This document shows, piece by piece, positions 26,926-37,515 of a stretch of 64,000 bases of DNA. Positions within the stretch are counted from its first letter, which is position 1, and each line of letters starts with the position of its first letter. Made by a program: the position numbers and the translations under genes. The stretch is from Fagopyrum homotropicum. Its lineage: Eukaryota; Streptophyta; Magnoliopsida; Caryophyllales; Polygonaceae. The notes beneath the pieces were generated by a model that was not told where the DNA came from, made no database searches, and saw only the letters and a program-made list of their open reading frames with translations. The stretch spans positions 113,212,494 to 113,276,493 of the forward strand of contig BSWB01000005.1 in NCBI GenBank assembly GCA_033239125.1, written 5' to 3'.

Positions 26926-26939
26926 CCCCTAGTGCTTCC

Positions 26940-28200
26940 TCTATGATAACTAAAATGGTAAAATATAAATATGGTGTTTAGTTATGCAGTTTATTCACAT
27001 TGTGTTGTCCTTGTAATATTATAGATTGAGATGAATATTGATTATTGCCTGTAAATTTGATATATGATGTTAAATAATAAAACTAGTATTTTTTGGTGAT
27101 TAAGAAAGAGATTTAAATTCTGAATAATGTGGTGTTTAGTTATGCAGTTTGTGGGTTATCAAGTCCATATAACTAAACTAAAAATCTTTAATTGATGTTA
27201 ACTACTGAGTTCTTGAATTAATTGAAGTGAAAGTCCAGGTATCAATTGGGATTTTAGTTATGCAGTTTGCTAGTTATGCAAAGATTTAAATTCTGACTAA
27301 TGTGGTATAGTGGTGTTTAGTTATGCAGTTTTCTAGGTGGTATTTGGTGAAAGTTCAGGTATTAGTTGGGATTTTCATCTTCTCCCACTCACATCCATGT
27401 GTCTGGGGTGTGTAGTTGACTGCTAGGGTGAATCACTGTATTTTATTTATTTGGTTTTGCTAGTTATTATTCTGCAATGTTTTTGGGTTAAGCTTTAGAT
27501 ATTTTGAATGCCTATAAAATCATGAAAGTTGCAGTAACAACCACACATAATAATATCAATATGAACTAAAAAAAACAAGGGAAATCAGACAGGTGTAATT
27601 GAGTTATGTCATGAATTTGAGTATCCATTTTCTTTAATTCTTAATTGTCTCTTTAAGTTAACAGTTTTATGTCTTAACTGTCTCTAAGAAAAACAAGAGA
27701 CATGTTGTTTAAGTCTTCTGCTTTCTTTATATATCAGTTAAAGTCAAAATTAGATTATGCTACATGTATTATTTTTGACTTATTTATTATTCTTGCATGA
27801 TAGGGATTTGGTTGGAATTCTTCATTGTTTTGGGATGAATTATATATGAGATGATGTCCTCTGCTTTTTGTTACGATATCACATTATGAATTGCAACATA
27901 GTGTTTGCATAATATTTTGCTTTGGTTTGGTTTGGATTCTGCATACACTCATACTAACCTTTTGAAAATGTGTTTTATAATCACAAGGGCACCAAAGCTG
28001 CATACAGTTATGGAGGGACTGAACTTGATAGAGAAGCCCTTAGGGGAGATTGAACTATCTTGAACACATGAATGGGTTGGGACTCCAGCCCACGTTTTCC
28101 ACAAAAATTACCACAGGTATTGTCCTTATCATGTGTATTCATGTAATTCGGTTTGGATTTTATAATGATTGTGTTCTTGTTTTATACGATAGAGTTCTAC
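26940..28200. other. Spacer with short internal duplications
   Basis: The phrase TTTAGTTATGCAGTT occurs four times (near 26976, 27134, 27253 and 27315), with duplicated surroundings such as GAAAGTCCAGGTATCAATTG / GAAAGTTCAGGTATTAGTTG. ATTGTGTTGTCCTTGTAATA at 26998 also occurs left of the hAT insertion near 23418. The bases 27988-28115 look as if they could be an exon before the frame at 28211, but no family is recognised. Confidence 0.5.
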
Positions 28201-28210
28201 AAAAGATGAG

Positions 28211-28507
28211 GTGATAGTTAGGAAGTCTGAAGACCAATCATTTGGGTCTGTGAGGTACGCTGCAAATTGTGAACTTGCACAACGCTTGATAGCTATCAAT
28301 AAGCGTCAAGAGGTTAAAATTGATGCTCTTGAATTGTGCAACAATGCATTGATTGATCAGATTGCAGATGTGACGACCAAATATTGCATCCTTGGCGTTG
28401 AGAACTCGGCTTCAAAGTCCCAAAACAAGCAACTGAAGCTTGTCATAACTTTTATGATCTTGTGTGGTTTTATGTACTTGATATCGGAGTATATATGTAA
28501 TGGTTAG
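28211..28507 (+). CDS. Possible last exon: coiled coil plus C-terminal membrane segment, unknown
   Basis: This 98-codon frame has a helical, Leu/Ile-rich middle (ELAQRLIAINKRQEVKIDAL and following) and ends in a single hydrophobic segment, LVITFMILCGFMYLISEYI, then a stop. Many small plant zinc-finger GRF proteins end in a similar coiled coil plus membrane anchor, but no zinc finger was found upstream, so this is only a comparison. The bases before the ATG stay open, so the true 5' limit may be an acceptor near 28193. The surroundings are transposon-rich. It may be a gene fragment, an accessory transposon protein, or chance. Confidence 0.3.
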   Translation: MIVRKSEDQSFGSVRYAANCELAQRLIAINKRQEVKIDALELCNNALIDQIADVTTKYCILGVENSASKSQNKQLKLVITFMILCGFMYLISEYICNG

Positions 28508-28760
28508 ATTGAACTTGTAATGTTTAGTAACTATTAGCATTTTGCTCTTTTTGTTGTTGGGATAGTTGTAATGGTAGCTAATGTAAGGTTCATGTGTTTT
28601 GTAAATCGGGTTATGTAACACACGTAGGACAACTTGTTGTTGTATTTTGTTGATGTATGGTGCTACTATTTATGGTATTATGAAAATCCAGTTATGTTCA
28701 CTCTCACCAGGTTGTTTATGTAACAAATGTATCATAACTATTTATGGTATTATGAAAATG

Positions 28761-28912
28761 AGGTGTTGTGAACACCTTTTACTCAGGTGTTGTGAACACC
28801 TTCACTTCCTCGGGTGTTGTGAACACCTACTGTGAACATCTCGACAAATTTATGATTCTTAAAGCTCTTATAAGGCTTCCTAGTGTGCCCATTTTAGGTG
28901 TTGTGAACACCT
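28761..28912. repeat. Cluster of four 17-bp hairpins
   Basis: The hairpin AGGTGTTGTGAACACCT (7-bp arms AGGTGTT/AACACCT, loop GTG) occurs at 28761-28777, 28785-28801 and 28896-28912, with a one-base variant (GGGTGTT...) at 28812-28828. Nearby, a phrase of about 35 bases ending GGCTTCCTAGTGTGC is duplicated (about 28857-28890 and 28950-28983). No gene overlaps. Confidence 0.9.
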
Positions 28913-28989
28913 TCACTTCCTAGTGATGATCACTTGCTCATATTCTTAATTCTTGAAGCTCTTATAAGGCTTCCTAGTGTGCACTTTTT

Positions 28990-31449
28990 AGCACATATAT
29001 GATGCTATATTGTTAGATTTATGGAGGGGTTTTATTTGAAGTCGTTGGTGTTCATCTGAATTTCCTTTGCTCACATTTTGGTGAAATAATAAAGGAATGT
29101 TATAAGTTATTTCCTAAAGCAGAATCAGATTATTGAGCTGAATTTGATGTGAAGATATTGGCGTCTAAACTCAACAATTCACAAGAATGCATATAATGTA
29201 TTATTTGATAGTTTATTTTTCTGAATTTTGTAAACTAGAATTGAGTTGTTGAATTGTAAAGCAATGGTATAAGTTCTAACAACCTCTTTTATTCTTACAT
29301 TATACTCCCCGGCTTATTTCCAAAATATAACACGAAAAATGTTTGAACAACCTCTACCGTTTGTTCCAATTGCAGCAGAGCAGAGTCTAGAAGCTACTAG
29401 TGCTACTGGTCCGGATGAAGATCCACCCGTGCAGCAATTAAATTCATGTGGATTCCTTGTTGTTCTGTGTTTTACAATGCATCAAATATATTTATCAGAA
29501 GAAGGAAAAATACTAATTATTTACAGTTATGTATGCCTTTCATGCTTGTAAAATCTCATAGAAAAACCTTGCAACACACAGACTATTGTAGAAGTCTAGG
29601 TTGTAAATGGAGCCCATTGACAACTGAATGCCTAAAAGATACCAAGTCAAGAAAATGTGTTGCCAAGATAAATTAAATTTCTAGTATTCCAAGATAAGAA
29701 GGCGCTCGCGCACCGTCATTGCCAGCCATGGCTATAGACATATAACCTAAATTGATTCAATAACAACATAGACAAAGATCAAGACATTGTAAACAGAAGC
29801 TAGACCCATAGATTGAGTCCAATCCCATAGTTTAAGGAGCCAGAGGACATACATAGTCTCCATATGTCACTTGACTTCTGCGATGTTTGTTAAGAGCTTG
29901 TAAACGAACGCCATAACTTTTTTACAATTTGATGTAATAAGAGCTTTTAATACTTTTAAAGGTGTTTTGAAATTGGGATTTTAAATTAGCTGCTAGTGTT
30001 AACAGCATGTCTGATGACCACATTCAAAATTCCTGATTTAAAAATATCAAAAGTTAATAGTTCATATCTATTTCTCGAAAATGTATTTGTCTTCACAAAA
30101 ACCCTAGATATGTGTGTTTTGATAACATGAGCCTATAAATGATCTTCAAAAGGGAAAATTGTTGTTCTATTGCATCCTTTTTTTCTTTCTCTGAATTGTG
30201 AGCTGTGTTCTTAAAATTGCTCGAGTTTCTAATTGATTCCTTGTTGTTTACAAGTGAAGCCGAAAACTAAAAACAAGATACAAGTAAGCTAGAAATGAGT
30301 TGCTGAGATATGAAATGCATCAGCAGCGTAAATATCAAATAAAGATTAGTGAAGTTTGTAAATATAGTTAAATATAATAGTTTGCAAACACTTCTTTGTA
30401 ACAGTTTGCTAGTTATAACACCTTACTAGCAAACACTATTCGAGAATATGAAGATGAAGAAATTGCAAAGTGAAAAAGTAGCTAAAAATAAGTGAAGAGC
30501 AAATGGTCACTCACATTTTAGAAAACTAAAACGATAGAATATGATATCAACTTAGTAAAAACTGTTTAATTCCAAGAGCACTTTAAGATCAACAAATCAT
30601 TTGAGCATTTTGTTTACCCAAAATCTACAAGAACATCAACATATCATCTACTTGCACATCTCAAAACATCAAACAACAAGCTGAATACACAAAGATCTAG
30701 GGAATCAACAAATATTAAAAAAAAAAAACAAAGTTCTGCAATTTGGAGTATGATATCATAGCCATAACCAAGATACTCAACATACAGAGAAGCGGGTTCT
30801 TGAGCCCTAAAGCTCAACAGTGATAAATTGAGTATGAAAACTTCAACAATGATGAATTGACAACAAAAACACACCATCCGCAATCTGAATCTGAAAAAAA
30901 AATTTGATCTTAATATTTCCTGCAACTCAACAGTGATATGAAAAAAATTCGAATCTGAATAAAATCCTAAAGCTACTCGGTGTATGAAAAACTCAATAGT
31001 GCTAAAAAGTAAAAATTATGATCTTATTTAACTAAGTATGAAAAATTCTGAACTTAGCCACGATTCCGACCTTGGAGATGAATCTGATAGCCTATTTTAC
31101 CACAAATGTTAAGTTTCCAAACTATATTCACATAAATTACTATCAACTAAGCAGATTATTTCAGCTGGACGGAATCTTCAACTAATTAGAGAAAAATATC
31201 AAAGATCAGATAAGCCTGTTGGTGCCACATTTGACAGAATCTTCTTCGACCAGACACAACTAGACAAGATACAACAGAAAGTTAATCATCAAATTACGCC
31301 TAAAAGTAAGCCACAAAATATTTTTCCATAACTTTGTGAGCGGAAACATATGATAGCTGCATCAAATCATATGATAGTGCACACATATATGTTCAAAAAT
31401 CATGAGGATCAAAATATTTCCCCGTAACTAAAACTAGTTGCTTATGATT
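28990..31449. other. AT-rich spacer, nothing firm
   Basis: About 2.5 kb without a recognisable gene. A short forward frame at 29339-29551 (EQSLEATSATGPDEDPPVQQ) is of unknown origin and probably not real. No RNA gene or repeat seen. Confidence 0.6.
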
Positions 31450-31470
31450 TTCTTTCACATATCATCTTGG

Positions 31471-32635
31471 CTATTTGATCTCGAATGTGTTTCGTTTCAC
31501 CTCCAACACTTGTATCCTCCTCTCCGTCATCCCCGTCATCCCCATCACTTTCTGAAGGGCTGCCATTGTCATTAATTTGTTGGCATCTACTTCATCTTCA
31601 TATTCATTTTCAAAATTCATGTCTTCAGGTCCATCACTTCTTAATGGTTCATTCCTAGATTTAATTACATAGTTATGTAAAGCGAAGCATGCTAGTATTA
31701 TATCAACTTGAGTGTCCGTTTTGTAAGAGGGCATCACCCGTAGAATCTTCCAACGAGCTTTTAAAACCACAAATGACCTCTCAATGCAACTGCACAGAGA
31801 TGAATGTAACTTGTTGAACACTTTCTTTGAGTTCACTGGCTCAACGTTTTCAAATTGTGACAAATGGTATCGAGTCCTGGAATATGGAACCATGTAACCT
31901 TCTTTGTTCGGATAACTTTTGTCAACCAAATAGTAACGGCTTATCTCAAACAAAGGCGGACAAATTTCATTTTAGTTTGCATCACGTAGACCAATCATTT
32001 CCCTAATTTTGGCTGATTTTAGAAACATGCATGTAGGCGGGTGTGGGAATGCCATGGATGAGGTTGTAATCGCATGCTCGAACACCTTCGCATCATGTGT
32101 TGATCCCTCCCAACCAACAGACACGAATGTGATAAGCATATCAAAATCACATACCGCCATCACATTGAAGGTGCATATCCATTTCCGCCCACGGTAAGCT
32201 ATCTGATCAGCTTCAGGAATGCATGCGCTTAAGTGAATACCGTCAATGCAACCAATTGCTCCCACGAAAAAAGGATTATACCGACTATCATTACTTATGT
32301 GTGTAAGAACATGGGTGAAAGAAGGGTCACTTGGTTTTAATGATGTCTTTTTCCATGCCATTGAAACCATCTTCACGGCCAACTAAGGCGCTTAAAACAT
32401 CATGAATGGCAGTAGAAATTGTGGCAGTCGACCGTTGGAATCTCTCTGCAACAGCTTGATAGGACAATCCTTGAGCTACTGTGTACAAGAAGATCCCCAC
32501 CTTTTCAACCACCTGCATCCTAGGGGACCCTTGTAGACCGTATTTATCTGTTAGATCATTACATAGTTGCATGAATGTTCGCTCAAAAGTGTGCGTGCAA
32601 ATAAGCTTTAAAATTATAAAACTGAAATTAAGCAA
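31471..32635 (-). pseudogene. PIF/Harbinger transposase (HARBI1-like), frameshifted
   Basis: Three minus-strand frames join into one Harbinger-type DDE nuclease. The N-terminal part (32635-32340) has the helix-turn-helix region with RFQRSTATISTAIHDVLSAL. The middle part (from about 32370) has GCIDGIHLSA and STHDAKVFEHAI, giving the first two catalytic Asp. The C-terminal part (31953-31471) has RYYLVDKSYPNKEGY and SLCSCIERSFVVLKARW, giving the catalytic Glu, then ALHNYVI. A frame change near 32335-32345 breaks the first junction. At the second, the two parts share a frame but are parted by about 85 bases with a stop, which could be a short intron or an insertion. The family cuts and pastes DNA at TTA/TAA targets. 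With the frameshift this copy is probably inactive. Confidence 0.85.
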
Positions 32636-32639
32636 AGCG

Positions 32640-33730
32640 AACCCGCAATGTACGGATCGGCGTAGTAAAACAAGAATTCCAGAGTATCGAACTCAGGGAT
32701 TTGGGAGATCAAATTCAGTTCACAAATCGTCGAGCAATTAAAATATAGAAGCTTTGTAAATATTGGGAAAACAACAATCCTAAAGATCCAAGTATCCAAT
32801 TGTGGAAAATGATTCAAGATATTCTATAGGTGTAAGGACAGAGTCGGGATTGCAAATGTATATCTAATGTAAGGTTATGTACGGTGAAGTTCCAAAACCC
32901 TATATGTCTTACCCAAAGGCTCTCTCTATAAAGGTTGTTGAGGCTGCAGTATAGAAAGGATCAAAGGATAAGAATTACTCTCAAATACCCAGCCCAAACC
33001 CAAGGAATCAAAGATAAGCTATGGTTAAGGTTGTGATACTCGAAACCGAAATAGAGGATGTTGAGTCTCACTACTACCTAGGAAAGGTAAGTCAATGCTA
33101 GGTTAAAGCATATCTCTAACTTTGGATCAAAGCAAAAGCAAAAGACGTACGACAAAGGAAACCACGACTAGATCTTGAGGAACCACGGCCGTGGCACTCA
33201 GAACAGACCGTGGAAAAGGCTGTCGACGAGGTTTCTCGCACTCTCAGGGTCCAATCCGTTTACGATCAATCTATCATTATCTAAGCCACAACTATCAACC
33301 CTTCACCTTAGAATTGCTAAAGGGTTTTAGTCAATAACCATCGTCATTGAATAAAAAATTAGGTTTAAAAGAGAAAAAGGTAAAATCCTCGAAAACTCAA
33401 TAAAAACTAAACAATCAATCTCAAATCCAAACAACCAATGTATGTGTTTAATGAATGCGGAAAAAGGGAACAGAAATATATACATGTATGATCGTGCCAA
33501 CGTAAGGGGAGTTTTTTTTTAAAAAACAAATTTAACAAGTTAAATAAACGGGTTAAACAAAATAAACGAGTTAAACAAAGTTTAAAAAAAATATAACAAA
33601 AGTTAAATAAACGGGTTAAACAAAATAAACGGGTTAAACGAGTACAAAAAATTGATGATAGGAGGTTATATTTTACCTATTTTATAAATTGAGAGATAAT
33701 TTGTTTCCATAGTTATATATATATATATAT
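32640..33730. other. Spacer with a short direct repeat
   Basis: Mostly unrecognised. Around 33537-33640 the words AAATAAACGGGTTAAAC and AAATAAACGAGTTAAAC are repeated several times. The phrase GTACAAAAAATTGATGATAG at 33641 recurs near 34192, on the other side of the fold-back element. Confidence 0.6.
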
Positions 33731-34136
33731 AGAGTATAGATCCTATGAGAACATCCCCTAACGTGAGAACATGAGAACAGATTCGTAATTATTATTAGTT
33801 TTGTTACGAATGTGCCATATCGTTTAATGTATTATTCGTAGTTATTATTATTTTTGATATCTACTCTAAATCTCAACCCTTAATACTCACATCCAACGGT
33901 GTACGATTGTTCTCATGTTCTCACGTTAAGGGGTGTTCTCATGGGAACCACACCCTATATATATATATATATAATAATAATAATTAGGAATCCAACAATA
34001 ACTACGAATAATCCACTCAACCAACAATAACTATGAATAATACATTAAACGATATGGCACATTCGTAACAAAACTAATAATAATTACGAATCTGTTCTCA
34101 TGTTCTCACGTTAGGGGTGTTCTCATAGGATCTATA

Positions 34137-34140
<4 letters not shown>
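33731..34140. mobile_element. Fold-back MITE inserted in a TA microsatellite
   Basis: The left arm, from AGAGTATAGATCCTATGAGA (33731) to about 33850, is nearly the exact reverse complement of 34023-34140, ending GGATCTATACTCT. In the middle, at about 33908-33950, is another GTTCTCATGTTCTCACGTTA copy, so a smaller unit (33735-33957, with 40-bp ends) seems nested in it. TA repeats lie on both sides and inside. It is a non-autonomous element with no coding capacity; the superfamily is not determined. Confidence 0.8.
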
Positions 34141-34180
<40 letters not shown>

Positions 34181-34545
34181 GTACCAAACACGTACAAAAA
34201 ATTGATGATAGGAGGTTATATTTTACCTATTTTTAAGTCCTTTTAATCTCATATATAATATTCCTTAATCTCCATCTTCAACCAAACACGTACAAAAAAT
34301 TATCTCTCAATTTTAATCTAAAATAACTTCCGTTAATCTCGTACCAAACACACCCGAGCCCAAGGAGTTTTGAAAAAGTGTGGAGTTTTGAAAAAGTGTG
34401 GATTTTAAGATTGAGAATCTTTTATGAGAATCATCCACGCTCATCATTACAATCATCATTCACATAGAAGCTGTCAAAACAGCAAAACTATAGCAGCACA
34501 GGCTGCATAAATAATGAACTGATAATAGCAGTCTTCAGATGAAGA
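34141..34545. other. Spacer with a Harbinger-like end
   Basis: (TA)n at about 34147-34176, then duplicated CAAACACGTACAAAAAATT words. At 34342-34353 is CCAAACACACCC, the reverse complement of a PIF-like end. The rest should be the 3' UTR and flank of the minus-strand gene at 34546. Confidence 0.5.
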
Positions 34546-36746
34546 CTAGAGTTCCCAGAAGGGATTCGAAAAAGACTGATTTTTAAGCTTGTTTGAAGCA
34601 ATCACATTATCATCTTCATCTAAGAAGGGATTGCTACTTCTTGAATGGGGATATACATTTGGGTGTGAGTTCTCATCATCATCAAACGTAGCCCATCTGC
34701 TTGGGTTCGACTTCTTTCTTAGATCACGAGCACTGTGCCGCGCGCTCTCCATCTCGTGTACGTGGCCCTTGAACTCTTTCTTCACCACGTCCAGCACCAC
34801 ATCCCCATGTCGATCGCACCATGATCTATTATAATTACAACCATTTTAATAACATTTCAATGTTTTTCTCTGTTTACACTTTCAACTTACTTGGGGAAGA
34901 ACTTTTGCAGGTCATCCTTGTCCACTGGAAGTTTGGTAGAGATGGTCTCCATTTCATCATTCCTGTAACAACAACAAACATTTCAATGTTTTCTGTTTGC
35001 ACTCATTAAACAATACAACAAGGAAGATGAGAACTCATACGAAAAGTGAAGATTTGCGTTTGTGGTGGAGAGTTCAGTCTGTATCCTTGTAAGTTCCTTC
35101 TTTATGTTGTCCCCTAGGACCTGCAACTCCAAACAGTCAAAAATATTGAAGAAGAACAGAAAAAGAAAACAGTAAAGAATGGTTTACCTTATCAATGAAG
35201 AAATCAGATGCAGATCCGTCAGAGTGGAGCTTCTTCTTGATCCTCTTAGTATCAGGACCCTCACCAATAGGGCTTACAACCAGATTTGAGGTCTCATCGT
35301 GATCAGATCCTATATTTAAAGGCTCTTCTTCTGAAACTCCCTTGTTCCACTTCATAAACCCACCACCCCATTGTTTTTTCCCTGATTTCATCCCTCCTTC
35401 AGCAATCTCATCTTTGTTGAACAAACCCAGAAAGCCCTTTCTCTTCACCTTATCTGACTCCACGACTGATGTTTCCGACATTAGAATTGATCTCCGGGGT
35501 GGATTCTGCTCAATCATGTTTCGTTTCGGAGTGCCATTTGGATCTAAATGATCAAATATGCTGCTCTTCTCTGCTCTAGTTTTCCCCGAGCCTCCAAACC
35601 CTAGATTGCTGATGAGCTTGATTGCTGATGGCTTAGGTTTGTTTTTCGAGTTGGTAGAACCGTCTTTGTTGATCAAACACTTCTCCTCCCTCAAATCGAT
35701 GACCGACCATTCTTCTTCTGAGTTTTCTTTTTGAGAACCACCAAGAATTACGTCTCTGGCTTCAATCTCTGCTCCTTGCACTGCAAGCCTCTCAAGTAAA
35801 GGCCTTTTGGATGCATGATACTCTTCGTCAGATATGCACTTTGTGTAGAGCAGCTCCTAATATGTCAAAATTTCAGTTTTATTTAAAATTTTACAGGCAA
35901 TTGATGATTGGATTCCAATCATCATACAATCTTGAGTGGCTAGCAATTAAGTGAAAGGAAGTACATCATTCAATCGATGCCCCTACAGAGAAAATAGCAA
36001 CTTTGGAATTCAATTTTATCAAGGTTCTCGACAGGGTTAACAATTTGCAATCAAATATGTTTCAGATATCTACAAGGGCCAGGTCTGAGTAAGTTTGCTA
36101 GCTGAGATTCGGAGAAATTCCCATGGAAAAAAGCATACAAAAATCAAAACAGACCTAAGCTCCAAAATTTCCCCAATATTTTTCCAGATCTCCCAAACAA
36201 TGCCATACGTCCAAATTCAGCTTAATGTCAAAAGGCGAATTTGAAGTGCGGGTGAAGAAATCAAACTCAACCAATTGAATTTTACGAGAACAAAACAGTA
36301 TCAGACTCCCAGTATTCTGGCCAGGAAGAAATTCAATTTTGCTGGTTTTACGAGTTATCCGAATATTCAATCATAATTTCTTAAATTGTCACAAGTAACC
36401 CCATCAAAGATGAACATACCTGTAGAAAAAGCAACTTATCCCTAAGAATGACAGGCTGCTCGCATTCGGTCCCCTTGGAAGCAATGAGCGTCTCAAGAAG
36501 CTCAGATTTGAAATGAGAAACCTCGGATTCAGGCAAAATTCCTTCCTTGTGAAGACCCATCAAATTGAGGATCCGATGGAACGAATCCTGCTGCCATTTG
36601 AGGTTATCAGTCTGCAGTTTTGAGAGCTTTCGCTCGGCTGCAGGCAGGCCAAGCTTCTTGAAGGAGAAGGGGAGAATGCTCTTGCAGATAGACGTGATTG
36701 AATCCTGGAAAGAGGAGTAGTATGCAGGCGTATATGTGTACACCAT
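34546..36746 (-). CDS. Conserved plant-specific protein of unknown function (5 exons)
   Basis: Exons on the minus strand: 36746-36420, 35856-35188, 35120-35041, 34962-34891, 34825-34546, all GT-AG with matching phases; 1428 bp, 475 residues plus stop. I chose the start at MVYTYTPAYYSSFQDSI because the same motif begins the plant homologues I recall; an upstream in-frame ATG at 36977 would add 77 less convincing residues. The N-terminal third is the most family-like: LKWQQDSFHRILNLMGLHKE, then ILRDKLLFLQELLYTKCISD. The middle is basic and low in complexity (KRKGFLGLFNKDE, KKQWGGGFMKW). The C-terminus has an acidic DDDE stretch and NPFLDEDD. No membrane segment or enzyme motif is seen. I recognise the family as land-plant conserved, but no function is known to me. 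Confidence 0.88.
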
Positions 36747-37070
36747 TTTACTGGTTCGAGATTCAGCTTCAAGTCGGTCAGAATTCTGAGAGATTGAAAC
36801 TGGGGAGGCTGGAAGTGGAGAGCTTAATGAACCGATCTGGGAAAAGGCCGTCTTGGGTATTTCAAGTTTTAAGAGGAATTCCACCACAACGGCTATTCGG
36901 AAACTAGCCGTTGTAGTAGAGTTGTGGACGGGTAAGTCGGTAAACGGTCCCTTTTTTCTTCGGTCATACACTTCCACTATATGTGAGGCATATTAGAAGG
37001 CCGGTCCTTTTTTTAAAAAAATGGCTCCTACATATGTTATAATGTTTTTTTTTTTCAAAAAACTAATATA
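36747..37070 (-). promoter_or_regulatory. 5' leader and promoter region of the unknown gene
   Basis: Upstream of the chosen start at 36746. The open frame continues to 36977 but its product is not convincing, so this is read as leader. No TATA box was assigned. Confidence 0.4.
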
Positions 37071-37515
37071 TTACGCTATGCCAATCTCCGCAAGATCAAC
37101 AATAGCTTGCGGGAAATTGTCAAACCATACATGAGAGGAAGCAAAGTCCGGAAACAACCTAGCAGCAAAATGTGTCACTGTATTGGCGGTGAGACGAATA
37201 TACGTAAAAAAAAATACGAGATAAGTCGGGCAAAAGCAAGAAAATACTATTACAGACATTATTAAAATACGAGACAGACTGAGATTTGCCGCGGAGACGT
37301 TGAATAACCAAGGAAGCATCTGATTCAATCTTGAGGGTGTGGTCAAGGAAAGGTGAGGCTGACTGAATCCCAAAATGAAGAGCAAGGGCCTCTACAACTG
37401 CTACGATGGTTGAACCTTCGAAAGACTTGGAGGCAATCACGAGGATGCTACAATTGTGGTCTCTGAGAACTGCACCCAAACAAACTGTTAACACACCAGA
37501 AGGCGACGGGACCAA
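37071..37515 (-). pseudogene. RNase H domain fragment, LINE-type
   Basis: Two overlapping minus-strand frames (37515-37159 and 37385-37071) together give an RNase H-like fold of the kind at the end of plant non-LTR retrotransposon proteins. Visible parts are GAVLRDHN, STIVAVVEALALHFGIQSA, LKIESDASLVIQRL and, after a frame change near 37165-37210, TVTHFAARLF ending AEIGIA and a stop. ESDA holds a catalytic Asp. No reverse transcriptase precedes it, so it is a 5'-truncated or captured piece. Confidence 0.7.

Larger units (their letters stand above)
23491..26931. mobile_element. Non-autonomous hAT-type DNA transposon, 3.4 kb
   Basis: Perfect 13-bp terminal inverted repeats (TAGGGGTGGGCAA at 23491; TTGCCCACCCCTA ending at 26931) are flanked by a perfect 8-bp target duplication, GTGCTTCC, at 23483-23490 and 26932-26939. 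These are hallmarks of hAT elements. The subterminal 300-400 bases at each end are packed with GATCCGAT and CCGGATATCCG words, typical transposase-binding type repeats. The centre is AT-rich, holds (TA)n at 24341-24406 and a satellite array at about 25140-26200, and has no transposase frame, so movement would need enzyme from elsewhere. Frames within the CCGGATATCC blocks are repeat artefacts. Confidence 0.93.

Noticed and set aside
26621..26981. Arg/Ser/Asp/Ile-rich frames, up to 101 codons
   Set aside because: Produced by the GATCCG/CCGGATATCC repeats of the hAT subterminal arm; they appear on both strands.
28761..28912. Rho-independent terminators or a CRISPR array
   Set aside because: Four short hairpins with irregular spacing and no T-tract pattern, in plant DNA.
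36747..36977. Upstream ATG extending the 475-residue protein by 77 residues
   Set aside because: The extension is of odd composition, and the family start MVYTYTP at 36746 is a better fit.
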